Source: Paenibacillus sp. SYP-B3998 (GTDB lineage Bacteria; Bacillota; Bacilli; Paenibacillales; NBRC-103111). Taken from it: a stretch of DNA of 64,000 nucleotides. The translations under genes and the position numbers were made by a program. The first letter of the stretch is position 1. Each line of letters begins with the position of its first letter. Shown piece after piece: positions 27,998-38,195 of this stretch. The stretch lies in the NCBI RefSeq assembly GCF_010820665.1, contig NZ_JAAIKC010000001.1:124001-188000 (forward strand). Direction: 5' to 3'. The notes below the pieces were generated by a model that saw only the letters and a program-made list of their open reading frames with translations, ran no database searches and was not told where the DNA came from.

Positions 27998-28390
27998 TTA
28001 CATCAAAGAATCCAAGGAATATTCGCCTGCGCCCATGAGAGCAACGCCTACAGCGATGGCAATTAAGGCAATATTGTACTCAATTCCGTTAGAAGTAACC
28101 CAGTACCCGTTCTTACCGTGAACTTTAATAATGGCAACTAGCATTGTCAATACAATGAGAGCTGCTCCAACAATGGTCCATAATCCAGCAGCGAAGAGCA
28201 GGCCTCCTATCAATTCGGCCAAACCCGCTAGGATAGCCATGAGGATGCCTGGCTTTATACCGATAGATTCAAAGAACCCCCCAGTGCCTTTAGGGCCGTA
28301 TCCACCAAACCAACCAAACACCTTTTGAGTACCGTGCCCCGCGAATGTCAAACCGATAACTAAACGAATAATAAGCATGCCTAATGCCAT
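27998..28390 (-). CDS. DoxX-family membrane protein
   Basis: A 130-residue protein with four membrane helices. The family signature is GLTFAGHGTQKVFGWFGGYG near the N-terminus, then GGFFESIGIKPG and LAGLAELIGGLLFAAGLWT. DoxX proteins of this type are often induced by thiol or redox stress in Firmicutes and paired with an HxlR or MarR regulator. The ATG at 28390 follows AGGGAG. It diverges from an HxlR regulator, which probably controls it. Confidence 0.85.
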   Translation of the reverse strand: MALGMLIIRLVIGLTFAGHGTQKVFGWFGGYGPKGTGGFFESIGIKPGILMAILAGLAELIGGLLFAAGLWTIVGAALIVLTMLVAIIKVHGKNGYWVTSNGIEYNIALIAIAVGVALMGAGEYSLDSLM

Positions 28391-28427
28391 AACTAACAAC
28401 TCCCTATTTGATATATTTTGTATAACA

Positions 28428-28470
28428 ACTTACTTTATGTTAGTATATTATTACGAAGCACTTACTTTTG
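28428..28470. promoter_or_regulatory. candidate HxlR operator between doxX and hxlR
   Basis: The direct repeat ACTTACTTT occurs twice (28428 and 28460) in the divergent promoter region. Repeats at this position are what an autoregulating HxlR dimer would be expected to bind. This is inferred from position. Confidence 0.35.
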
Positions 28471-28512
28471 TCAAGCGACTATGCTAAAATTGTTAATAAG
28501 GAGATGATTCAT

Positions 28513-28818
28513 ATGAAAGACTATCAACTGTGTCCTAAATTTGAGAATGCATTTGAATTGCTGGGGAAGCGTTGGACTGGACTCATCATTACGGTGCTGC
28601 TTTCTGGACCGAAGCGTTTTAAAGATATATCAGAGCTTATCCCGAGTATGAGCGATCGAATGCTTTCAGAGAGATTCAAGGAGCTTGAGGCTGCTGGGAT
28701 CATCCTCCGTCATGTATACCCTGAAACCCCAGTTCGAATTGAGTATGAATTAACGGCTAAAGGAAAAGGTCTAAAACCTGTAATGGAAGAGTTGCAAAAA
28801 TGGGCTGATCATCATTAA
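28513..28818 (+). CDS. HxlR-family transcriptional regulator
   Basis: This 101-residue winged-helix protein has the family signature CPKFENAFELLGKRWTGLII (about 7-26), followed by LLSGPKRFKDISELIPSMSD, MLSERFKELEAAGII and RIEYELTAKGKGL. HxlR proteins sense aldehydes, quinones or disulfide stress, often through a Cys near the N-terminus; Cys7 here (YQLCPK) is in that position. The start is chosen 9 bp after AAGGAG. It diverges from doxX, the likely target. Confidence 0.85.
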   Translation: MKDYQLCPKFENAFELLGKRWTGLIITVLLSGPKRFKDISELIPSMSDRMLSERFKELEAAGIILRHVYPETPVRIEYELTAKGKGLKPVMEELQKWADHH

Positions 28819-28859
28819 TGAATATCGTGGAGCAACCTGTATTTTAGCACCTCTCTCTC

Positions 28860-28888
28860 TTGACTTTGATGCTTTCAATGTTTACAAT
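28860..28888 (+). promoter_or_regulatory. sigma-A promoter of the hisS-aspS T-box operon
   Basis: TTGACT and TACAAT are separated by exactly 17 bp. The predicted start is near 28895, giving a leader of about 400 nt before hisS. Confidence 0.8.
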
Positions 28889-28894
28889 TAGCAA

Positions 28895-29233
28895 TAATGT
28901 AAATCGATATTTCTATGATCCGCTGAAGGGATAAAGTAATTCGCCTCCACATAACCAGAGAGGGAAGTCAAGGCTGTAAACTTCCTTATGATGAGCGAAT
29001 GAAAGGACCTCCCCGAGGACGAGTAGGGAACTGTATAATTACTTTCAATTTGAAAGTTGTATGCATAGTAGCTGCTACGCGTGTAACGGGCGTTAACCGT
29101 AAAGAGCAGAACCGCTATGAAATGGCCCTATGGCTATAAAAAGCGTTATGCTGAATGTGGGTGGTACCACGGGTGAATTTGGTTATCAAATCTCTCGTCC
29201 CTGACGCTAAGTCGGGGGTGGGGGATTTTTTTG
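28895..29233 (+). promoter_or_regulatory. T-box riboswitch leader of hisS-aspS
   Basis: The leader contains an AGAGAG box (about 28959), a GGCTG segment, the T-box antiterminator sequence GTGGGTGGTACCACGGGTG (about 29157-29175) and a terminator stem CGTCCCTGAC / GTCGGGGGTG followed by T7. T-box RNAs bind uncharged tRNA and let transcription continue when an amino acid is scarce. The downstream genes make histidyl- and aspartyl-tRNA. I could not place the specifier codon with confidence. Confidence 0.85.
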
Positions 29234-29303
29234 TTATATTAAAGGATTGTATGCAAACCTTGGAGCGCTTATAAGTAAAAACTATGACTAGGAGGTTGAA
29301 CAA

Positions 29304-30563
29304 ATGAGTATTCAAAAGCCGAAAGGCACACAGGATCTCCTCCCCGGCGAGGTCGAGAAATGGCAGTATTTGGAGTCGAAAGCAAGAGAATTGTGCAGGA
29401 GATTTAACTACAACGAAATCCGCACACCGATCTTCGAGCATACTGAGTTGTTCTCAAGAGGGGTCGGAGAGACGACAGATATTGTAGAAAAAGAGATGTA
29501 CACGTTTCTTGACAAGGGAGATCGCAGTGTTTCGCTTCGTCCTGAAGGAACAGCTGGGGTTGTGCGAGCTTATGTAGAGAATAAAATTTACGGAGAGCCG
29601 GATGTCAGTAAGCTTTACTATGTTGGACCCATGTTTAGATACGAGCAGCCGCAAGCGGGCAGATACCGTCAGTTTCATCAGTTTGGCATTGAGGCTTTCG
29701 GTTCGGTTGATCCGAGTATCGATGCAGAAGTGATTGCGCTTGGCTACACGTTCTACAAGGAGATAGGGCTGAAGGAAGTTACTGTAGAAATCAACTCCGT
29801 TGGAACGCCGTCAGTTAGAACCGCCTACCGCGAAAAGCTTCAAGAGTTTTTCGCACCTGTTAAGGATCAGCTATGCAAAGACTGCCAATCTCGTTATGAT
29901 CGAAACCCAATGCGTATTTTAGATTGCAAAAAAGATCAAAAGTTCGGAGAAGACGCACCGAATATTTTGCAATATTTGGATGAAGAATGCCAAACCCATT
30001 TCGAATCGCTTCAAGAGCATTTGCAGGGAATGGGAGTTCCATTCCGAATCAATCCTCGCCTTGTTCGCGGGCTTGATTATTACACGCACACGGCTTTTGA
30101 ATATAAAGCGGCAGGCATTGGAGCCATTGATACGATTGGTGGAGGAGGACGTTACAACGGCCTTGTAGAACAAATCGGGGGCAATGATCAACCAGGCGTA
30201 GGTTTAGGACTTGGACTTGAACGGATTCTGCTTGTGCTGCAAGCGCAAGGCGTTGAAGTTCCAAAGCCGCAGCCACTGGATGTATATTTGATTGGCTTGG
30301 GTGATGCGGCTGAAAAAGAAGTAACGAAGCTATTGCATCAGCTCAGATTGCAAGGCATAGCGGCGGAGAAAGATTATTTGGGTCGCAAAATGAAGGCTAA
30401 AATGAAATCAGCTGATCGCCTTCAAGCGACTTATGTGGCTATTCTTGGAGATGATGAGCTAGCTCGAAACGAGATTACTTTGAAGAAGATGGAAACTGGT
30501 GATCAAGTAACCGTGAGTTTAGCGGACCTGACCGCGAACGCAGCTAAGACGCTTTTTGCATAA
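29304..30563 (+). CDS. hisS: histidyl-tRNA synthetase
   Basis: A 419-residue class II synthetase. Motif 1 region: PIFEHTELFSRGVGETTDIV. Motif 2: PMFRYEQPQAGRYRQFHQFG. The histidine-specific HisA motif is LVRGLDYYTHTAFEY. Motif 3: GVGLGLGLERILLVL. An anticodon-binding domain covers about residues 325-419. It is controlled by the T-box leader, begins 11 bp after TAGGAGG, and is followed by aspS in the same operon, a common pairing in Firmicutes. Confidence 0.96.
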   Translation: MSIQKPKGTQDLLPGEVEKWQYLESKARELCRRFNYNEIRTPIFEHTELFSRGVGETTDIVEKEMYTFLDKGDRSVSLRPEGTAGVVRAYVENKIYGEPDVSKLYYVGPMFRYEQPQAGRYRQFHQFGIEAFGSVDPSIDAEVIALGYTFYKEIGLKEVTVEINSVGTPSVRTAYREKLQEFFAPVKDQLCKDCQSRYDRNPMRILDCKKDQKFGEDAPNILQYLDEECQTHFESLQEHLQGMGVPFRINPRLVRGLDYYTHTAFEYKAAGIGAIDTIGGGGRYNGLVEQIGGNDQPGVGLGLGLERILLVLQAQGVEVPKPQPLDVYLIGLGDAAEKEVTKLLHQLRLQGIAAEKDYLGRKMKAKMKSADRLQATYVAILGDDELARNEITLKKMETGDQVTVSLADLTANAAKTLFA

Positions 30564-30604
30564 AAAACAACCAATCTTATTACCTATGAGGAGGATTTAT
30601 TATT

Positions 30605-32386
30605 ATGATGCTCAAAACACATCATTGTGGGCAGTTGACAAAAGCAGATATTGGACAGACCGTATTACTGAATGGATGGGTGCAAAGAAGACGTGATCTT
30701 GGGGGCGTACTATTCATCGATCTTCGTGATCGCAGTGGTCTGGTCCAAACGGTATTTAACCCGGATTTCTCTGGGGATGCACTTGCTATCGCGGATCGTG
30801 CGCGTAACGAATATGTGCTAGCGGTTAAAGGAAAAGTAGTTGAACGTGACGCGGAGACGGTTAACAAAAATCTTGCTACAGGCGAGATCGAAATACAAGT
30901 AACTGAAATCGAAATCATGAACGCGGCTAAAACGCCTCCGTTCTTTATCGAAGACGGCGTAGACGTCGATGAGGCTGTACGTTTGAGATATCGCTACCTC
31001 GATCTGCGTCGCCCAGAAATGCAAAAAACACTGATGCTGCGCTCCAAAGCATCGAAGGTATTCCGTAATTTCCTTGATGACCAAGGATTTATTGAAGTAG
31101 AAACACCGATTTTGACAAAAAGCACGCCAGAAGGCGCACGTGATTATTTGGTTCCGAGCCGCGTACATCCAGGCGAATTTTTCGCGCTGCCGCAGTCTCC
31201 ACAAATCTTCAAGCAATTGCTGATGGTTGGTGGCTTGGAGCGTTACTACCAAATCGCTCGCTGCTTCCGAGATGAAGATCTGCGTGCAGACCGTCAACCT
31301 GAATTCACACAAGTCGACATCGAGACTTCCTTCTTATCTCAGGATCAGCTTTTGGATATTTTGGAAGAACTCGTAGTTAATCTAATGAGAGATACAGCTA
31401 ATGTTGAAATTCCACGTCCGTTCCAACGGATTACTTATGCGGATGCTATGGGTAAATACGGCTCTGATAAGCCGGATCTTCGTTTCGGTCTAGAGTTGGA
31501 AGATGTCTCGGATATCGTTGAAACTTCCGGCGTTCAGGTGTTTGCGAATGTCATTAAAGGCGGTGGCCAAGTTAAGGCCTTGAACGCCAAGGGCTGTGGA
31601 ACATGGAGCCGCAAAGAAATTGATGATCTTGCCCCTTTTGCAGCGCGCTACGGTGCTAAGGGCTTAGCTTGGATTCAAGTGAAAGACGGTGAATTCAAGG
31701 GACCTATCGTAAAATTCTTCAATGAAGCTGAGATTGCTGCTTTGACAGAACGTTTGGGCGCTGAAGAAGGAGATTTGCTGCTTTTCTCCGCTGATAAGAA
31801 AAAAGTAGTTGCAGATGTACTTGGCAACCTGCGTCTTAAAATTGGCCGTGAGCTTGGACTCATCGATGATTCAAAGTTCAAATATGCGTGGGTCGTCGAT
31901 TTCCCATTACTTGGATATGATGAAGAAGCGAAACGTTATGTAGCTGAGCATCACCCATTCACGCGTCCGAATGAAGAAGATGTTCATTTCTTTGATACGG
32001 ATCCAGGTCAAATTCGTGCACAAGCTTACGATTTGGTCTTGAACGGTTATGAAGTAGGCGGCGGTTCCATGCGGATTTACCAACGCGACGTACAAGAAAA
32101 AATGTTCGCAGCCCTCGGTTTCTCGAAGGAAGAAGCAACTGAGAAGTTCGGCTTCTTGCTTGAAGCATTTGAGTACGGCACACCTCCACACGGTGGCTTT
32201 GCATTCGGATTTGACCGTTTGGTTATGCTGATTACGGGCCGGACAAACTTGAGAGAAACGATTGCATTCCCGAAAACGGCGAGTGCGACTGATCTGTTGA
32301 CCGATGCGCCTGGTACTGTAGATGATAAACAATTAGAGCAACTGTCGATTCGCTTGGCGCTGAAGCAGCCTGCTGCTAAGGCTTAA
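30605..32386 (+). CDS. aspS: aspartyl-tRNA synthetase
   Basis: A 593-residue class IIb enzyme with an N-terminal OB anticodon-binding domain ([20 protein letters not shown]), the catalytic core ([20 protein letters not shown], motif 2 [18 protein letters not shown]), a bacterial GAD insertion (about 290-420), and motif 3 [16 protein letters not shown]. Whether it charges only Asp or also Asn cannot be told here. It follows hisS by 41 bp with GAGGAGG as ribosome site. Confidence 0.96.
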   Translation: MMLKTHHCGQLTKADIGQTVLLNGWVQRRRDLGGVLFIDLRDRSGLVQTVFNPDFSGDALAIADRARNEYVLAVKGKVVERDAETVNKNLATGEIEIQVTEIEIMNAAKTPPFFIEDGVDVDEAVRLRYRYLDLRRPEMQKTLMLRSKASKVFRNFLDDQGFIEVETPILTKSTPEGARDYLVPSRVHPGEFFALPQSPQIFKQLLMVGGLERYYQIARCFRDEDLRADRQPEFTQVDIETSFLSQDQLLDILEELVVNLMRDTANVEIPRPFQRITYADAMGKYGSDKPDLRFGLELEDVSDIVETSGVQVFANVIKGGGQVKALNAKGCGTWSRKEIDDLAPFAARYGAKGLAWIQVKDGEFKGPIVKFFNEAEIAALTERLGAEEGDLLLFSADKKKVVADVLGNLRLKIGRELGLIDDSKFKYAWVVDFPLLGYDEEAKRYVAEHHPFTRPNEEDVHFFDTDPGQIRAQAYDLVLNGYEVGGGSMRIYQRDVQEKMFAALGFSKEEATEKFGFLLEAFEYGTPPHGGFAFGFDRLVMLITGRTNLRETIAFPKTASATDLLTDAPGTVDDKQLEQLSIRLALKQPAAKA

Positions 32387-32412
32387 GAAACAAAGAAAGA
32401 GGACGTGTTTCC

Positions 32413-33168
32413 ATGCTTCATCAATTTTCCCGGACGGAATTAGCTATAGGCCCAGAAGGCCTTGAAGTGATGAAAAATAGCACGGTCGTTGTGCTGGGCA
32501 TTGGCGGCGTAGGCGCCATTGCAGCCGAAGCGTTAGCGCGCACAGGGGTTGGGCGTATTATTCTCATCGACAAGGATGTTGTCGATATCACGAATATTAA
32601 CCGTCAAATCCACGCGCTTACGACGACTGTGGGACAGCCTAAAGCAGACCTTATGCGCGAGCGGATTAAATTAATTAATCCGGAATGCGATGCTATTGCT
32701 CTTCGTATGTTTTATACGGAAGAAACCTATGAACAAGTGTTTGCTTATCCCATTGATTATGTGCTGGATGCAAGTGATACAATTTCTTACAAGATTCATC
32801 TCATCAAGCAGTGCTTAGAGCGGAATATTCCAATCGTATCCAGTATGGGTGCTGCTAACAAGATGGACCCTTCGCAGTTCAAAGTAGCTGATATCTCCAA
32901 AACAAGTATGGACCCGATTGCGCGAGTCGTGCGTCAGGGGCTGCGTAAGGAAGGAATCAAGAAAGGCGTGAAGGTTGTATTCTCAACGGAACCGCCGATG
33001 AAACCTCGTGAGGATGTTACTCAGCAGATCGTTCCTGAGAATGCGCCGGAAATTCGCAAAGCCAAACAGCCGCCTGCTAGCAATGCCTTCGTGCCGCCTG
33101 TGGCTGGATTAATTATGGTGAGTGTTGCTGTAAAAGATTTACTGGAGCAAGCACAAAAGAAAAGTTAG
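32413..33168 (+). CDS. tcdA: tRNA threonylcarbamoyladenosine dehydratase TcdA
   Basis: A 251-residue ThiF/MoeB/E1-like protein that cyclises t6A37 of tRNA to ct6A using ATP. The nucleotide-binding glycine motif is VLGIGGVGAIAAEALARTG (about 27-45), with IDKDVVDITNINRQIHA and DYVLDASDTISYKIHLI following. The B. subtilis orthologue (yrvM) also lies between aspS and rarA. It is 26 bp from aspS and probably shares the operon. The stop codon is two bases from the left end of the MITE-like element. Confidence 0.9.
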   Translation: MLHQFSRTELAIGPEGLEVMKNSTVVVLGIGGVGAIAAEALARTGVGRIILIDKDVVDITNINRQIHALTTTVGQPKADLMRERIKLINPECDAIALRMFYTEETYEQVFAYPIDYVLDASDTISYKIHLIKQCLERNIPIVSSMGAANKMDPSQFKVADISKTSMDPIARVVRQGLRKEGIKKGVKVVFSTEPPMKPREDVTQQIVPENAPEIRKAKQPPASNAFVPPVAGLIMVSVAVKDLLEQAQKKS

Positions 33169-33169
33169 C

Positions 33170-33317
33170 GGGGCTGTCTCAAAAGTCATTTTTGGAATTC
33201 TGAGCCCCCACTATGTAAGTGATTTTAGGATGGAAAAGAACCTTCACAGTGGTGTGAAGGTTCTTTTGCTCGTATATTGGATGCCTCCACTCGCCTTTAC
33301 CATTTTGAGACAGCCCC
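33170..33317. mobile_element. MITE-like element, 148 bp
   Basis: Perfect 15-bp terminal inverted repeats, GGGGCTGTCTCAAAA at 33170-33184 and its complement at 33303-33317, bound a non-coding segment that holds an internal 14-bp hairpin. Ends of this kind are typical of small elements mobilised by a full transposase elsewhere; I associate GGCTGTCTCAAAA ends with IS1182-like elements but cannot confirm it. No clear target duplication is visible. Confidence 0.75.
33234..33267. terminator. terminator-like hairpin inside the MITE-like element
   Basis: AAAAGAACCTTCAC pairs perfectly with GTGAAGGTTCTTTT around a 6-nt loop (AGTGGT). T and A runs at the base make it usable in both directions. It is the only terminator-like structure after tcdA. 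Confidence 0.65.
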
Positions 33318-33410
33318 ATATAATGGAATTGCTACCTTTGGGCTCTCTTGCATCTGAACCAAAGACCGTGATTATTTCTTCTAAACCCCATGAGCAGTCG
33401 TCTCTCTCTT

Positions 33411-33440
33411 TTGTATTCCGCTTATCTAGCGGGTTATAAT
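33411..33440 (+). promoter_or_regulatory. rarA promoter
   Basis: TTGTAT and TATAAT are 18 bp apart, about 43 bp before the gene. The spacer holds a small CCGC/GCGG inverted repeat. The 90 bp between this and the MITE-like element show nothing recognisable. Confidence 0.55.
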
Positions 33441-33482
33441 AGAGCATAAATTAAATAGAACCTAGTAAAGGAATTTACCAAT

Positions 33483-34802
33483 ATGGATTTATTCACATTT
33501 GCTTCAGGACAGGAACCAAGTGGGAAGCTGTTAGCCGATCGGATGCGACCAACGACGCTTGAAGAATATATCGGTCAGGAACACATTGTCGGCCAAGGAA
33601 AGTTATTGAGACGAGCCATCGAGGCCGATCAGGTTACTTCTATTCTGTTGTATGGACCGCCAGGAACAGGTAAAACTACCTTGGCGAATATTATCGCGAA
33701 TCGGACACAAGGTGAGTTCATCAAGCTGAATGCTGTTGATGCATCAGTCAAAGATGTGCGGGAAGTCATTGAGCTAGCGAAGTCTAACAAGTCCTTATAT
33801 GGACGCAAAACTACGCTGTTTCTTGATGAGGTGCATCGCTTCAACACCTCTAGACAAGATGCGCTATTGCCCGCCGTGGAGCAGGGCATTCTGATCTTCA
33901 TCGGTGCGACGACAGAAAACCCGTTTCACCATGTGAACGGGGCTTTACTGTCACGCTCGACGCTGTTTCAGCTTGAAGCCCTCACGGCGCACCACGCGCT
34001 GATCGCTATGCGACGAGCCATCACTGACCCCGTGAAGGGACTTGGTTTCATGCGCCTCGAGGTTCAAGAGGAGGCGCTGCAGCATATTGCGACGATGGCT
34101 GTTGGTGACATCCGCCGCTCACTTAATGCGCTGGAGCTGGCAGCGCTCACGACCTCCCCTGAACCGGATGGTTCGGTTCAGATTACGCTAGAGGTGGCGG
34201 AGGAGTCGATCCGCCGCCCTATCGTGAAGGCAGACGAGTCCACGCAGTATGATGTGCTCTCAGCCTTTCACAAGAGCGTCCGCGGCTCTAGCGACGCAGC
34301 GTTGTTCTGGTTCTTGTATGCGGTCGAGAAGCTCGGCATGGACCCCATGACGTTCTTGAGGCGGCTAATCGTCGCCTGTAGTGAGGATATAGGTCTTGCC
34401 AACCCACAGGCCATGGTGCAATCGGTGACGGCCATGGATGCTTATCACAAGATCGGGTGGCCAGAATCAAAGTACGTCATTTCCCAGGCAATTTTATTTG
34501 CCGTAGAAAGTCCGAAGTCGAATTCGATTCCAATAGCTATCTCACGAGCGACCCAGCTTATGGAACTTGTTAAATCTGCAGATGTGCCGATGCATCTGAG
34601 AGACACGCACTACAAAGGTGCAGAAAAATTAGGGCATAAAGGGTATATGTACCCGCATAATTTCCCAGGACATTACGTTGAGCAGCAATATTTACCGGAT
34701 GAGATTAAGTATGAAGTCATCTTTAGCGCGAGTGATCAGGGAACAGAAGAGAAAATGAAGCATAATCAACATAAAAGAAGAGGGAGACCTGCCGACTCAT
34801 AA
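33483..34802 (+). CDS. rarA: replication-associated recombination ATPase RarA
   Basis: A 439-residue AAA+ ATPase of the RarA/MgsA/WRNIP1 family acting at stalled replication forks. Walker A is GPPGTGKTTLANIIA (about 59-73), Walker B is FLDEVHRFN, sensor 1 FIGATTENPFHHVN, and the C-terminal MgsA-type domain includes DPMTFLRRLIVACSEDIGLANP and YKGAEKLGHKGYMYPHNFPG. The C-terminus ends in a basic tail (KHNQHKRRGRP). No strong ribosome site is visible before the ATG. Its 3' end contributes to the terminator. Confidence 0.93.
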   Translation: MDLFTFASGQEPSGKLLADRMRPTTLEEYIGQEHIVGQGKLLRRAIEADQVTSILLYGPPGTGKTTLANIIANRTQGEFIKLNAVDASVKDVREVIELAKSNKSLYGRKTTLFLDEVHRFNTSRQDALLPAVEQGILIFIGATTENPFHHVNGALLSRSTLFQLEALTAHHALIAMRRAITDPVKGLGFMRLEVQEEALQHIATMAVGDIRRSLNALELAALTTSPEPDGSVQITLEVAEESIRRPIVKADESTQYDVLSAFHKSVRGSSDAALFWFLYAVEKLGMDPMTFLRRLIVACSEDIGLANPQAMVQSVTAMDAYHKIGWPESKYVISQAILFAVESPKSNSIPIAISRATQLMELVKSADVPMHLRDTHYKGAEKLGHKGYMYPHNFPGHYVEQQYLPDEIKYEVIFSASDQGTEEKMKHNQHKRRGRPADS

Positions 34803-34826
34803 GAGTTGGAGGTTCCCTCTTTTTTC
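34789..34826. terminator. bidirectional terminator, rarA / DUF3889 gene
   Basis: AGAGGGA...ACTC pairs with GAGT...TCCCTCT followed by T6. Both stop codons lie within the stem, so this hairpin ends two convergent genes that overlap by 6 bp. Confidence 0.8.
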
Positions 34827-35168
34827 TTCTTCCATCGAAATCGTGAACATTTTCTGTGTTACTGGATCATACCGAATGGATACGATCAAGGGAAATTCAT
34901 CGTCGTTCTTTTTTGCCCAGAAGCGGAATTGCTGTTGGGCTACTCCTGGCGCTACGTTCGAGCGTCCCAGATAAAGATAGTTTAACAAGGTGTATACGTT
35001 GCCAGCCTCTTTAAAGGCGACGCGGCTCCATTGAGCATATTCGAGTTCCGATTGCTGGGATTGCTCTTGTCTATGAAATACAGCTTCGCTTTTTACATTT
35101 ATCGTAGCTGCTGCATTTCCGCACGCAAATGTACAAATAAAGAAAAGTACGGCTGCTGCTTTGCTCAT
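34797..35168 (-). CDS. secreted DUF3889-like protein
   Basis: A 123-residue protein with a signal peptide (MSKAAAVLFFICTFACGNAAA, about 1-21). The mature domain has YAQWSRVAFKEAGNVYTLL, NYLYLGRSNVAP, QQQFRFWAKKNDDEFPLIVS and IRYDPVTQKMF, the pattern I associate with DUF3889 (YqzG/YhdC), whose function is unknown. The ATG at 35168 is chosen because it begins the signal peptide; the longer open frame upstream has no ribosome site. It is convergent with rarA. Confidence 0.6.
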   Translation of the reverse strand: MSKAAAVLFFICTFACGNAAATINVKSEAVFHRQEQSQQSELEYAQWSRVAFKEAGNVYTLLNYLYLGRSNVAPGVAQQQFRFWAKKNDDEFPLIVSIRYDPVTQKMFTISMEEEKRGNLQLL

Positions 35169-35260
35169 TCGCTCACACCCTTCGTAATTATCCTTTGCTT
35201 GAGACAAAGCCAACATACGAAAGAAGGTGGAGGTAATATCTTCAACAAGCTGTGGCAAAC

Positions 35261-36373
<1,113 letters not shown>

Positions 36374-36589
36374 TCAAGACTTTGTGAAACTCTCACTATT
36401 ATACATCTCTGTCCTAGAAATTTAAAATATTTCATGAGAATGTCATTGTTTTTTCACCACAATAGAAGGAATTATGATAACATATATACGATATACGGGT
36501 GTTTAGGAATGTTTTGGCTCAAAATGGAAACGCTGTTTATCAGGATAGGGACGACCTTGATGGCATAAATGTTGAATGAGGTGTTATTT

Positions 36590-37009
36590 TTGAAAATTTC
36601 TACAAAAGGCCGCTATGGTTTAACAATCATGATGGAGTTGGCCAATCGTTTCGGTGAAGGGCCGACTTCACTTAAAAGCATTGCGGAGAAGCATCAGCTT
36701 TCCGAGCATTATCTGGAACAACTTGTAGCTCCGCTGCGTAATGCGGGTTTAGTTAAAAGCATTCGTGGAGCTTACGGTGGCTATATTCTTTCTAAATCTC
36801 CCGAGCAGGTTACAGCAGGAGAAGTTATTCGAGTGTTGGAAGGGCCAATTAGCCCGGTTGATTTTACGGAAGAAGACGATCCAGCGAAAAGGGATCTTTG
36901 GATTCGTATTCGCGATAGTATTGCAGACGTATTAGATTCAACTACACTTGCCAACTTGATTTCTTTCGAAGATCAAGGCAAGAATGACAACTATATGTTT
37001 TACATTTAA
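36590..37009 (+). CDS. cymR: Rrf2-family regulator CymR
   Basis: A 139-residue winged-helix repressor beginning (M)KISTKGRYGLTIMMELA, with recognition region SIAEKHQLSEHYLEQLV and the Rrf2 wing SIRGAYGGYILSKSPEQ. It lacks the three cysteines that bind the Fe-S cluster in IscR, which favours CymR, the cysteine-metabolism repressor that partners with CysK. The start is a TTG 7 bp after ATGAGGTG; an upstream in-frame ATG has no ribosome site. It is followed 8 bp later by iscS, as in Bacillus. Confidence 0.9.
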   Translation: MKISTKGRYGLTIMMELANRFGEGPTSLKSIAEKHQLSEHYLEQLVAPLRNAGLVKSIRGAYGGYILSKSPEQVTAGEVIRVLEGPISPVDFTEEDDPAKRDLWIRIRDSIADVLDSTTLANLISFEDQGKNDNYMFYI

Positions 37010-37017
37010 GGTGAGAT

Positions 37018-38166
37018 ATGAATCCTATTTATCTCGATCACGCGGCGACAACGCCAGTGCATCCCGACGTCTTGGAAGCCATGCTTCCTTTCTATACAGC
37101 TTTTTTTGGCAATCCTTCTAGCACACACAGCTTCGGAAGAGGGACAAGAACCGCTTTAAACCGGTTTCGTGACTCAACCGCCAAGTTGTTAGCCTGCCCG
37201 CCCTCACAGCTCATTTTTACGAGTGGCGGGACGGAGAGCAACAATATGGCAATCTTCGGGATAGTGAATGCGGATAAAGTTGGCAAAAAGCATATCATTA
37301 CGACACAAATCGAGCATCATGCTGTTCTGCATCCTTGCGAGCGGTTGGAGAGTCTCGGGTACGAAGTTACCTATCTGCCAGTAGATCCGACCGGTCTTAT
37401 TCAAATCGAGGATGTAGAGGCAGCAATACGTCCGGATACGGCTCTAATCTCCATGATGTATGTCAATAATGAAGTGGGTACGATTCAGCCCATTGAGCAA
37501 GTAGGGCAGCTGGCGAGAAGTCGCCAAATCCCATTTCATGTGGATGCGGTGCAAGCTCTTGGCAAACTCTCGTTGAACTTGGATACGCTGCCTGTTGACT
37601 TAATGAGTCTGTCGGCTCATAAAATATACGGACCCAAGGGCGTCGGCGCGCTTTACATTTCTAAGAACATGATGGTTTCGCCTCATGTTTATGGCGGTTC
37701 CCAGGAAAGAAAGCGCCGAGCAGGCACGGAAAATGTGGCCGGCATCGCGGGGTTTGCGAAAGCTGTCGAAATTTTCTTGCCGATGATGGAGCAAATGCAA
37801 CCAAAAGTTGTTGAGCTTCGTCAAATTATGATAAGCGTTCTAGAACAACAATTAGGTCTTGAGAGTTTTACCATCAATGGTCACAAGGAACAGTCGATCC
37901 CACATATTCTTAACATCAGCTTCCCAGGTATTTCTACTGAAACATTACTCATGAATCTTGATCTTGAAGGCGTAGCAGCTGCAAGTGGCTCCGCATGTAC
38001 TTCGGGATCATTAGAAACTTCCCACGTATTGAAAGCAATGAAGCTTCCAGAAAATGTTACAGCCTCCGCGGTTCGATTTAGCTTTGGAATGGGGAATTCT
38101 ATAGAGCAAATTGAAACAACTGCCCAAAAGCTTGCAGCCATTGTTAAAAGGTTACGTAAGATATAG
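37018..38166 (+). CDS. iscS: cysteine desulfurase, IscS/YrvO type
   Basis: A 382-residue PLP enzyme taking sulfur from cysteine. The PLP lysine is Lys202 in LSAHKIYGPKGVGAL, the substrate-binding stretch is SGGTESNNMAIFG, and the persulfide cysteine is Cys327 in ASGSACTSGSLETSHVL. In B. subtilis the enzyme at this locus serves MnmA for tRNA thiolation, and mnmA is a close neighbour here. It forms a pair with cymR. Confidence 0.94.
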   Translation: MNPIYLDHAATTPVHPDVLEAMLPFYTAFFGNPSSTHSFGRGTRTALNRFRDSTAKLLACPPSQLIFTSGGTESNNMAIFGIVNADKVGKKHIITTQIEHHAVLHPCERLESLGYEVTYLPVDPTGLIQIEDVEAAIRPDTALISMMYVNNEVGTIQPIEQVGQLARSRQIPFHVDAVQALGKLSLNLDTLPVDLMSLSAHKIYGPKGVGALYISKNMMVSPHVYGGSQERKRRAGTENVAGIAGFAKAVEIFLPMMEQMQPKVVELRQIMISVLEQQLGLESFTINGHKEQSIPHILNISFPGISTETLLMNLDLEGVAAASGSACTSGSLETSHVLKAMKLPENVTASAVRFSFGMGNSIEQIETTAQKLAAIVKRLRKI

Positions 38167-38195
38167 AACTGGGTAGTTCTAGGAGGGTATGACGT

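Noticed and set aside
33230..33439. ORFs on both strands across the MITE-like element's right half
   Set aside because: Both result from the hairpin's symmetry, cross the terminal repeat and the rarA promoter, and have no ribosome site.
38165..38185. AGAACT/AGTTCT hairpin on the PRC-barrel gene's ribosome site as a further copy of the TGCTTACGA repeat
   Set aside because: It shares only the hairpin-then-AGGAGG layout; the TGCTTACGA core is absent, so it was not counted as a family member.
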